A DNA stretch of 12,536 nucleotides, from assembly GCA_937915065.1 (NCBI GenBank), contig CALDMR010000018.1, forward strand, positions 1 to 12,536, given 5' to 3'. A program made the translations under genes and the position numbers. The notes below the pieces were generated by a model. It saw only the letters and a list, made by a program, of their open reading frames with translations. It was not told where the DNA came from and made no database searches. Source of the stretch: an uncultured Clostridia bacterium. GTDB lineage: Bacteria > Bacillota > Clostridia > Oscillospirales > Oscillospiraceae. This document shows, one piece after another, positions 6,591 to 11,747 of the stretch. Within the stretch, counting starts at the first letter, position 1; every line of letters starts with the position of its first letter.

Positions 6591-6947
6591 ATGGAATATC
6601 TCAACGCCTTTCTCTGCGGCGGCGCCTTGTGTGCCATCGGCCAGATCCTCATTGACAAGACCCGCCTGACCCCCGCCCGCATTTTAGTGGGCTATGTGGT
6701 GGCCGGCGTGATCCTGGGCGGCCTGGGACTGTATGAACCGCTGGTGCGGTGGGGCGGCGCCGGCGCCACCGTGCCGCTCACCGGTTTCGGCTATAACCTG
6801 GCCAAGGGCGTGCGGGACGCCGTGACCCAGGATGGCTGGATTGGGGTGCTGACCGGCGGGCTGACTGCCGCCGCCGGTGGAATCTCCGCCGCGGTACTGT
6901 TCGGATTTTTAGGTGCCCTGCTGTTCAAGCCCGGCGACAAACGCTGA
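6591..6947 (+). CDS. spoVAE: Stage V sporulation protein AE
   Basis: SpoVAE (SpoVAEB-type) membrane protein, 118 residues, part of the SpoVA DPA channel in the spore inner membrane. It begins MEYLNAFLCGGALCAIGQIL followed by IDKTRLTPARILVGYVVAG, the family pattern, with hydrophobic segments near residues 5-20, 30-48 and 83-112 and the conserved GFGYNLAKGV stretch (about 65-74). The ATG at 6591 has AAGGAG (6576-6581) 9 nt upstream, overlapping the end of spoVAD; the gap to the spoVAD stop is 6 nt. It is followed 15 nt later by a strong terminator, so the operon here is just AD-AE. Confidence 0.93.
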   Translation: MEYLNAFLCGGALCAIGQILIDKTRLTPARILVGYVVAGVILGGLGLYEPLVRWGGAGATVPLTGFGYNLAKGVRDAVTQDGWIGVLTGGLTAAAGGISAAVLFGFLGALLFKPGDKR

Positions 6948-6962
6948 CCTCCCGCCATACAA

Positions 6963-7001
6963 AAAAAGCGCTTCGCAGCCCTCTGCCGCGAAGCGCTTTT
7001 T
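6963..7001. terminator. Bidirectional intrinsic terminator
   Basis: A 14-bp perfect stem AAAAAGCGCTTCGC / GCGAAGCGCTTTTT (6963-6976 and 6988-7001) with an 11-nt loop. The U-run is built into the stem on both strands, so it can end both spoVAE (plus) and the convergent DUF2461 gene (minus). Confidence 0.9.
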
Positions 7002-7016
7002 CTCATTCCGTTTTCA

Positions 7017-7685
7017 TCATCCGTCTTCCCGTTCCGCCGGAACACACTGCCACAGCCAGCGGTACAGGGGCAGCAGCGGTTTGAACCGCTCCACCAGATA
7101 GTCCGGCAGATCCGGCCCCATATTCCGATCATTCCAGGGTTCAAAGGCAGAGAATCCCAGACTTTTGCGATTATACCAGGGATCCAGCACCTCCGACACG
7201 TGACCCTTGGGCCGCTTGTAACATTCCCCCTCCAGCTGATAGGAACCGTCCCGCTCAAAGTCCCGCACCAATCTTTCGATTTTTGCCGGATGGGCCTCCA
7301 TAGCGGCCCGGACATTCTTCATAAAAGCCGGAGGCGCGCAATAACTGCCAAAGCCGTATGCAATTCCTTCGGCAGAAATTTCCCCATAAAACGTGGGTGC
7401 CGCCGACCAGTGCTCCTGTTCCGCCAGCACAAACCAGATATGATCCCGATAGGGGCCGTCCGGCTGCGGGCGGCGGGCGTCCTTGTAAATGCGGCTGCAT
7501 TTCCACATCGTTTCCAGGCCGTATTCCGCTTCCATCCCCGTGCAAACCTGGCGCGCCAGGTCTTTCATCGGTTCGTATACCTGCTCCACATAGGTCTGCT
7601 TATGTTCCTGAAACCAGGCCCGGTGATTATTAAACCGGATCGCCCAGAAAAAATCGATCATCCCATCTTCAAAGCCCTTGAACAT
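7017..7685 (-). CDS. DUF2461 family protein (TIGR02453-like)
   Basis: Conserved protein of 222 residues without known enzymatic activity. It shows the family layout: an N-terminal FFWAIRFNNHRAWFQEHKQTY segment (family form 'FL..L..NNnr.WF...k..Y'), then CSRIYKDARRPQPDGPYRDH (63-82), matching the family's 'RI.RDvRFs.dk.PYk' block, and an LYGEISAEG-like strand (here FYGEISAEGIAYGFGSY, about 98-114). No signal peptide, so cytoplasmic. The ATG at 7683-7685 has GGAGGAG as SD, overlapping the stop of the upstream SLOG gene 6 nt away, so the two are co-transcribed. Function cannot be stated from sequence. Confidence 0.85.
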   Translation of the reverse strand: MFKGFEDGMIDFFWAIRFNNHRAWFQEHKQTYVEQVYEPMKDLARQVCTGMEAEYGLETMWKCSRIYKDARRPQPDGPYRDHIWFVLAEQEHWSAAPTFYGEISAEGIAYGFGSYCAPPAFMKNVRAAMEAHPAKIERLVRDFERDGSYQLEGECYKRPKGHVSEVLDPWYNRKSLGFSAFEPWNDRNMGPDLPDYLVERFKPLLPLYRWLWQCVPAEREDG

Positions 7686-7691
7686 CTCGCT

Positions 7692-8198
7692 TCACTCCTC
7701 CACCGGCGGCACCAGCACCACCGGGATCTGGCGGCGCAGGGCATATTCCACCGTTCGCTGTGTGCCGCCGCTCTGCCCGTCGTACACAGCGATCAGCAGG
7801 GCCGCATGATCCACCATATAACGGTTCCGGCGCATCATGCAGCCGGGGCTGTAATGATCCTGCACCATGGTTTCATAATCGCAGGCGTCCAGCAGCCGCT
7901 GCCAGCGCTCCCGCTCCTCCGGAGCCCAGGCGTTCGCCTGGGTGGGGCAGGGCACGGCGGCCTCCAGGGTAATGTCTGGCCAGTCCCTGCGCGCTTCCAG
8001 CACTGCCTCGCCGAAATACAGATCGCACCCCTGGGCCATGCCACAGATAAAATGCTCCATCTCCCGGCGGCAGGCGTCCTCAATGGCGGAGCGCAGCCGC
8101 GCCTTCAGCGCCAAGCATCGGGGATCGCTTTCCGTCTGCCAGGGCAGTTTCTGGGGCCGGTATCCTGTAAATGCGCACGCTGTCTGTCGTCCCCGCAC
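7692..8198 (-). CDS. YpsA-like SLOG-domain protein (DUF1273)
   Basis: 168-residue protein of the SLOG/DprA-like Rossmann superfamily. Visible marks: CAFTGYRPQKLPW (8-20), ICGMAQGCDLYFGEAVL (51-67, the glycine-containing nucleotide-binding turn) and MVDHAALLIAVYDGQSGGT (128-146), all typical of YpsA/DUF1273 proteins. SLOG proteins are proposed to bind nucleotides or nucleotide-derived ligands; YpsA has been linked to cell division in Bacillus and Staphylococcus, but this copy's role is unknown. The start is GTG (8196-8198), preceded by a purine-rich AAGGGGG about 9 nt upstream. It is first in a two-gene operon with the DUF2461 gene, behind a strong promoter at 8232-8259. Confidence 0.85.
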   Translation of the reverse strand: MRGRQTACAFTGYRPQKLPWQTESDPRCLALKARLRSAIEDACRREMEHFICGMAQGCDLYFGEAVLEARRDWPDITLEAAVPCPTQANAWAPEERERWQRLLDACDYETMVQDHYSPGCMMRRNRYMVDHAALLIAVYDGQSGGTQRTVEYALRRQIPVVLVPPVEE

Positions 8199-8231
8199 AC
8201 CGGCTCGCCCCCTTTCCTCTTATTGTCCACA

Positions 8232-8259
8232 ATTATAGCACATTCATTCTATTTTGCAA
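8232..8259 (-). promoter_or_regulatory. Sigma-A promoter of the SLOG/DUF2461 operon
   Basis: Minus strand TTGCAA (8259-8254), 16-bp spacer, then TGC-TATAAT (consensus -10 at 8237-8232 with the extended TGn). Leader about 27 nt before the GTG start. One of the clearest promoters in the window. Confidence 0.8.
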
Positions 8260-8291
8260 CCGTGATTCCTCCGCTCCAATGCAGGATTTAT

Positions 8292-8627
8292 TTATGAGTC
8301 CCGGTGGTTTTCGCCCCAAATACACAGCTGATCCAGCACCTGCATCAGCGATTTTCCCCGCTCGCTCAAGCTGTATTCCACCTTCGGCGGAATTTGCGGA
8401 TATTCCTTTCGAATAATAAGCCGGTCTGCCTCCAGCTCTTTCAAATTATTGCTAAGGGTTCTGTCCGCCACCGTTTTTAAATAGCGTTTCAATTCATTGA
8501 AGCGCACAACTTCAAATTCCATCAGGCAATACAAAATCACCATCTTATGCTTTCCGGAAATCAGCGAGAGCGTATAGCTGAAACCCGTTTCTTCAAAATT
8601 GGCTTTTTCAATGTATTTTCTAATCAT
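8292..8627 (-). CDS. HxlR-family winged-helix regulator
   Basis: Small DNA-binding regulator, 111 residues from the ATG at 8625-8627. It has the HxlR/MarR-like winged helix: SGKHKMVILYCLMEFEVVRF (24-43; family GKWk..IL..L..G..RF, with W replaced by H), NELKRYLKTVADRTLSNNLK (44-63, recognition helix), and LEADRLIIRKEYPQIPPKVEY (wing; P.VEY). It ends with the dimer helix LMQVLDQLCIWGEN. A TTG start at 8645 is possible but has no SD; the ATG has a weak GAAAG-type one. Cysteines are C34 and C102; the N-terminal sensing cysteine of YodB/HypR-type members is absent. It is divergent from a flavin-reductase gene, its probable target. Confidence 0.9.
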   Translation of the reverse strand: MIRKYIEKANFEETGFSYTLSLISGKHKMVILYCLMEFEVVRFNELKRYLKTVADRTLSNNLKELEADRLIIRKEYPQIPPKVEYSLSERGKSLMQVLDQLCIWGENHRDS

Positions 8628-8643
8628 CTTTTCACTTTCTTTC

Positions 8644-8660
8644 AAGTTAGTATATAACTT
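8644..8660. promoter_or_regulatory. Dyad at the regulator promoter (candidate HxlR operator)
   Basis: AAGTTA-GTATA-TAACTT, perfect 6-bp arms around a 5-nt centre, lies just upstream of the regulator. A -10-like TATACT (minus strand, 8654-8649) is in its centre. Position and symmetry fit an autoregulatory operator. A match to a known HxlR site is not claimed. Confidence 0.5.
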
Positions 8661-8672
8661 ATAAATCAGTAC

Positions 8673-8700
8673 TTGTATCTTTTATAGCCCATGCTATGAT
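8673..8700 (+). promoter_or_regulatory. Promoter of the flavin-reductase-like gene
   Basis: TTGTAT (8673-8678), 16-bp spacer, TGC-TATGAT (-10 at 8695-8700 with extended TGn). The leader would be about 50 nt. The upstream dyad 8644-8660 sits about 13 bp before the -35. Confidence 0.65.
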
Positions 8701-8758
8701 ATAAATTATAAAGCAGATGCGCCATCTGTCAATCTCAAAATGAAACGAGGCAAATACT

Positions 8759-9322
8759 ATGCGAACAGCACTGGACATCACAGAAGCAATTTTCCCCATG
8801 CCCGTCTTAATGGTCGCCACCTATAATGATGACGGCAGCGTTAATGTTATGAATGCCGCCTGGGGCACCATGCAAGCCCGGGATACGGTTGCGCTCAACT
8901 TAACAGAAACCCATAAAACCGTTAAAAACATCAAGGCGAGAGGGGCCTTTACCGTCAGCATTGCCGATGCGGCCCATGTAGTCGAAGCAGATTACTTTGG
9001 CGTAGCCTCCGGCAACACCATCCCGAACAAATTAGAGCATAGCGGCCTCACTGCCAGTAAAGCCGAAACAGTGGATGCTCCCGTAATCAACGAATTCCCG
9101 ATCTGCCTGGAATGTGAATTCATCGAGTATCAAAAGGGCCCCTATGGCTGCGGCGTGATCGGAAAGGTGATCCATGTAACAGCGGACGAAGCCGTTTTAA
9201 CTAACGGCAAGCTGGATCTGTCTCTGGTAAACGCCATTGCATTCGACCCCTACACCCACGGCTACTATAAAGTAACCGAACGCGTTGGCGAAGCGTTTCA
9301 AGACGGCCTGCGGCTCAAATAA
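8759..9322 (+). CDS. Flavin reductase-like / flavoredoxin family protein
   Basis: 187-residue FMN-binding split-barrel protein. It starts with the family opening 'P.PV.lvaT...dG..Nvm..aw' (FPMPVLMVATYNDDGSVNVM, 12-31), then THKTVKNIKARGAFTVSIAD (51-70), the conserved 'T..nI...g.F.vn' strand that contacts FMN in relatives, and later NKLEHSGLT and a LECEFIEY strand. Members reduce flavins or carry electrons with bound FMN; substrate cannot be deduced. The ATG at 8759 has GAGG at 8747-8750. It is divergently transcribed from an HxlR-type regulator, a common pairing for redox or electrophile stress responses, and lies upstream of an FMN-riboswitch-controlled riboflavin transporter. Confidence 0.88.
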   Translation: MRTALDITEAIFPMPVLMVATYNDDGSVNVMNAAWGTMQARDTVALNLTETHKTVKNIKARGAFTVSIADAAHVVEADYFGVASGNTIPNKLEHSGLTASKAETVDAPVINEFPICLECEFIEYQKGPYGCGVIGKVIHVTADEAVLTNGKLDLSLVNAIAFDPYTHGYYKVTERVGEAFQDGLRLK

Positions 9323-9389
9323 ATGCCGCTAAACTTCCCGCCCCACGCCCCCCTTTTCCGCAGAATTTTACAATTCCAGCATCTGGCTC

Positions 9390-9418
9390 TTGCATTTTCT
9401 CCCATCCTGTACTATACT
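9390..9418 (+). promoter_or_regulatory. Promoter of ribU
   Basis: TTGCAT (9390-9395), exactly 17 bp, TATACT (9413-9418). The start would be near 9425, about 16 nt before the riboswitch aptamer. Confidence 0.75.
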
Positions 9419-9440
9419 TGCCCTAAAGAAAGAGAACTCG

Positions 9441-9550
9441 TCTTCAGGGCAGGGTGTAATTCCCGACCGGCGGTACAGTCCGCGAGCCACGGTTTTCCGT
9501 GTGCAGAATCGGTGCAATTCCGATACCGACAGTAAAGTCTGGATGGAAGA
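9441..9550 (+). ncRNA. FMN riboswitch (RFN element) aptamer
   Basis: The aptamer shows the RFN signature blocks in order: AGGGCAGGGTGTAATTCCCG (9446-9465), ACCGGCGGTACAGTC (9466-9480), CGCGAGCC (9481-9488), GCAGAATCGGTGCAATTCCG (9503-9522), ATACCGACAGTAAAGTCTGG (9523-9542). Helix P1 is TCTTC (9441-9445) with GAAGA (9546-9550). FMN binding should stabilise P1 and let the downstream terminator at 9589-9624 form, shutting off ribU when flavin is plentiful. Confidence 0.97.
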
Positions 9551-9588
9551 AGATGTGCTGTAAAGCTTTTGCGGCTTTTTCAGTTTTT

Positions 9589-9624
9589 CCGCCCGAAGAA
9601 GGAGTTTCTTCGGGCGGTTTTTTT
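9589..9624 (+). terminator. Riboswitch expression-platform terminator
   Basis: A perfect 12-bp stem CCGCCCGAAGAA / TTCTTCGGGCGG (9589-9600, 9606-9617), 5-nt loop, then seven T. It lies between the FMN aptamer and the ribU SD, so the switch acts by premature transcription termination. The 5' arm repeats the GAAGA of the P1 3' strand, so the P1 5' strand could pair with either. Confidence 0.92.
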
Positions 9625-9657
9625 CGCCGATTTCTGTCAAAAGAGGAGCCGATCATC

Positions 9658-10245
9658 ATGCAAACCAATACGCAAGCCAAAACCCATAAATTAGTTATCA
9701 CCGCCATGCTGGCGGCCGTGGCCACCGTGCTGATGTTTTTGGAATTCAGCGTACCCATTATGCCCGGCTTTATCAAGCTGGACATCTCCGAGCTGCCGGC
9801 CCTGCTGGCCTCCTTCTCCCTGGGCCCCATCCCCGGCGTGGCCGTCTGCCTGATCAAAAACCTGGTCAACCTGACCCATACCTCCACCGGCGGCGTGGGC
9901 GAGCTGTGCAACTTCCTGCTGGGTGTGTCCTTTGTGGTGCCCGCCGGACTGCTGTACAAAAAAATGAAAAGCCGCAAGGGCGCTTTTCTTGGTTCCCTGC
10001 TCGGCGCCTTCATCATGGCTGTACTCAGCGTCCCGCTGAATTATTTCATTACTTATCCGATCTATGCCGCCTTTATGCCCATGGAAGGCATCATCGGCAT
10101 GTATCAGCTGATCCTCCCCTTTGTGGACGGCCTGCTGGAATGTCTGGTGATTTTCAATATGCCCTTCACCTTTTTCAAAGGCATGTTGGATGTGTTGATC
10201 GCCTTTTTGATCTATAAGCCCCTATCTCCCCTGCTCCATCGGTAA
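9658..10245 (+). CDS. ribU: Riboflavin ECF transporter S component
   Basis: RibU, 195 residues, the substrate-binding membrane subunit of an energy-coupling-factor transporter that imports riboflavin with the shared EcfA/A'/T module (not in this window). About six hydrophobic helices. The segment KLDISELPALLASFSLGPIP followed by GVAVCLIKNLVN (40-71) matches the family 'k.DfSdiPALl..f..GP..g....liKNl', and the C-terminal half FKGMLDVLIAFLIYKPLSP is also typical. The ATG at 9658 is preceded by GAGGAG (9643-9648). An FMN riboswitch and terminator directly upstream confirm the flavin substrate. Length is usual for RibU. Confidence 0.95.
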   Translation: MQTNTQAKTHKLVITAMLAAVATVLMFLEFSVPIMPGFIKLDISELPALLASFSLGPIPGVAVCLIKNLVNLTHTSTGGVGELCNFLLGVSFVVPAGLLYKKMKSRKGAFLGSLLGAFIMAVLSVPLNYFITYPIYAAFMPMEGIIGMYQLILPFVDGLLECLVIFNMPFTFFKGMLDVLIAFLIYKPLSPLLHR

Positions 10246-10257
10246 AACCACCCTCTG

Positions 10258-10293
10258 CCCCGACGATTGCGCAGCCAGTCGCCGGGGCCTTTT
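10258..10293 (+). terminator. Intrinsic terminator of ribU
   Basis: Stem CCCCGACGA / TCGCCGGGG (10258-10266, 10279-10287) with one A-C mismatch and a 12-nt loop, followed by CC and TTTT. It begins 12 nt after the ribU stop. Confidence 0.7.
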
Positions 10294-10312
10294 GCACCGC
10301 TCCGCTCCTCCG

Positions 10313-10328
10313 CGAACAAACGTTTGTT
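10313..10328. promoter_or_regulatory. LexA (SOS) box of dinB
   Basis: CGAACAAACGTTTG (10313-10326) fits the Gram-positive LexA pattern CGAAC-N4-GTTYG. The 14-mer AACAAACGTTTGTT (10315-10328) is a perfect palindrome. It overlaps the -35 of the dinB promoter, so LexA binding would block RNA polymerase until DNA damage. Confidence 0.88.
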
Positions 10329-10352
10329 TTTTCTCGTCATCCGTGTTAGAAT
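10324..10352 (+). promoter_or_regulatory. Promoter of dinB
   Basis: TTGTTT (10324-10329), 17-bp spacer, TGT-TAGAAT (-10 at 10347-10352 with extended TGn). The -35 overlaps the right half of the LexA box. A short dyad ATAGT-GAT-ACTAT (10351-10363) follows at the start site. Confidence 0.75.
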
Positions 10353-10387
10353 AGTGATACTATTATAGATACGAAAGGAACCCGCCC

Positions 10388-11629
10388 ATGGCCAGAACGA
10401 TCCTGCACTGCGATATGAACAGCTTTTATGCCTCCGTCGAACTGCTGTCCTACCCGGAACTGCGCAGCAGGCCCGTGGCCGTATGCGGCGATCCGGAGTC
10501 CCGCCACGGCATTATCCTGGCCAAAAACGAACCGGCCAAACAATGCGGCATCGTGACCGCAGAAACCATTTGGCAAGCCCGCAAAAAATGCCCGGAGCTG
10601 ATTCTGCTGCCGCCCCACCGGGAACTCTACCGCCAATACTCCAAAGAAATCAACGCCATCTACTGCCGCTATACCGACCTGGTAGAACCCTTCAGCATCG
10701 ACGAAAGCTGGTTGGACATCACCGGCAGCATGCATCTGTTTGGCGGCGACGGCAAAGCCATCGCCGACGAAATCCGCACCACAATATTCCGCGAAACGGG
10801 CCTCACCTGCTCCGTGGGCGTATCTTTCAACAAAATTTTTGCAAAGCTGGGCAGCGACTATCGGAAGCCCGATGCAACCACTGTCATTTCCCCGGAAAAC
10901 TGGCGGGATATCGTCTTCCCCTTACCGGTGTCCGCCCTGCTGTTCGTGGGAAAAGCCGCCACCCAGGTTCTGCACCAATACGGCATCGACACCATTGGCC
11001 AACTGGCCGCCTGCCGTCCGGCGCTGCTCCAGGATCTTTTCGGCAAAACCGGGCAGCAGCTTTATGACTATGCCAACGGCCTGGAGTGCGCCCCCGTCCG
11101 TCCCTTCGGCACGCGGGAACCCATCAAGTCCGTGGGCAACGGCACCACCTTCCGCAAAGACCTGACTTCCTGGGAAGAAGTTTACACCCAGCTTTCGATC
11201 CTTTCCGACACGGTGGCCGTGCGGCTGCGCAAGCACGACCTGTACTGTACTGCCGTCCAGGTCACCATCCGCGACACCTCCTTCCGCACCATAACCCGCC
11301 AGAAGCAGCTCCCCCGCAGCACGCACCTGTCCCGGGAGATCACCGAAGCCTGCATGGAATTGATGCGCCAGGCCTGGCAGATGCCCAACCCGATCCGGAT
11401 GCTGACGGTAACCGCCCTACACCCTATAACAGAAGAAAACTGGGTGGAACAGCTGGATCTGCTGGCTCCGGACGCCCCCCGAAAGACGGAAAAACTGGAA
11501 AAATTGGAAACCACTATGGATCAGATCCGCTCAAAATTCGGCGGCAGCGCCATTTCTTATGGCACCGCCTTCCGCCCCCGCCCCCACAGCGCAGATCCTG
11601 CCACCGATTCCGAAGAATCCCATTCCTAA
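10388..11629 (+). CDS. dinB: Y-family DNA polymerase IV (translesion)
   Basis: Error-prone translesion polymerase, 413 residues. The palm begins ILHCDMNSFYASVELL: D9 is the first metal ligand and Y14 the likely steric gate against ribonucleotides. The second acidic motif is FSIDESWLDITG with D105 and E106. SVGVSFNKIFAKLGSDYRKP (142-161) is the conserved palm/thumb block, and the little-finger domain follows after about residue 240. QLDLL (355-359) is a good beta-clamp-binding motif near the C-terminus. The DMN rather than DMD form is common in clostridial DinB paralogues. SD AAAGGAA lies 8 nt before the ATG. A LexA box overlaps the promoter, so it is expected to be SOS-induced. The hydrophilic tail (390-413) is unremarkable. 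Confidence 0.95.
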   Translation: MARTILHCDMNSFYASVELLSYPELRSRPVAVCGDPESRHGIILAKNEPAKQCGIVTAETIWQARKKCPELILLPPHRELYRQYSKEINAIYCRYTDLVEPFSIDESWLDITGSMHLFGGDGKAIADEIRTTIFRETGLTCSVGVSFNKIFAKLGSDYRKPDATTVISPENWRDIVFPLPVSALLFVGKAATQVLHQYGIDTIGQLAACRPALLQDLFGKTGQQLYDYANGLECAPVRPFGTREPIKSVGNGTTFRKDLTSWEEVYTQLSILSDTVAVRLRKHDLYCTAVQVTIRDTSFRTITRQKQLPRSTHLSREITEACMELMRQAWQMPNPIRMLTVTALHPITEENWVEQLDLLAPDAPRKTEKLEKLETTMDQIRSKFGGSAISYGTAFRPRPHSADPATDSEESHS

Positions 11630-11638
11630 GCTCTCTCC

Positions 11639-11672
11639 ACAGCGCCCCCTGCAATTATGCAGGGGGCGCTGT
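11639..11672. terminator. Hairpin between dinB and the sigK-like 3' fragment
   Basis: A perfect 15-bp GC-rich stem ACAGCGCCCCCTGCA / TGCAGGGGGCGCTGT (11639-11653, 11658-11672) with loop ATTA. It follows the dinB stop by 9 nt on the plus strand, with only a short T-run (11672-11674). On the minus strand it lies 9 nt after the stop of the sigma-factor fragment. It is a probable shared terminator of two convergent genes, though U-tracts are poor on both strands. Confidence 0.7.
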
Positions 11673-11681
11673 TTCATCCCG

Positions 11682-11747
11682 TTATTCCCTTTCCAATTCC
11701 CTCCCCAATTTCTCCAGCGCCTTTTTCTCCAGGCGCGATACATAGCG
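11682..11747 (-). pseudogene. sigK: 3' end of a sporulation sigma factor gene (sigK-like), detached from its 5' part
   Basis: Minus-strand frame YVSRLEKKALEKL followed by GRELERE and TAA (20 codons, 11744-11682; the codon at 11747-11745 is CGC). This is the pattern of the region 4.2 end of sporulation sigma factors, 'GISRSYVSRIEKrALkKL', and closer to SigK than to SigE or SigG (EK-A-L rather than EKRII). Upstream in the same frame homology stops at once and a TAG occurs at 11756-11754, so only the last helix survives here. There is no start codon or SD. Next upstream is a large serine recombinase. I infer a sigK gene cut by an element, as in skin elements; whether it is a programmed interruption or a dead remnant cannot be told from this window. 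A chance match of a lysine/glutamate-rich tail is the main alternative. Confidence 0.6.

Noticed and set aside
7200..8297. Plus-strand open frame of about 365 codons across the DUF2461/SLOG operon.
   Set aside because: It is the complement of two recognisable proteins with good SDs; no family resemblance and no plausible promoter.
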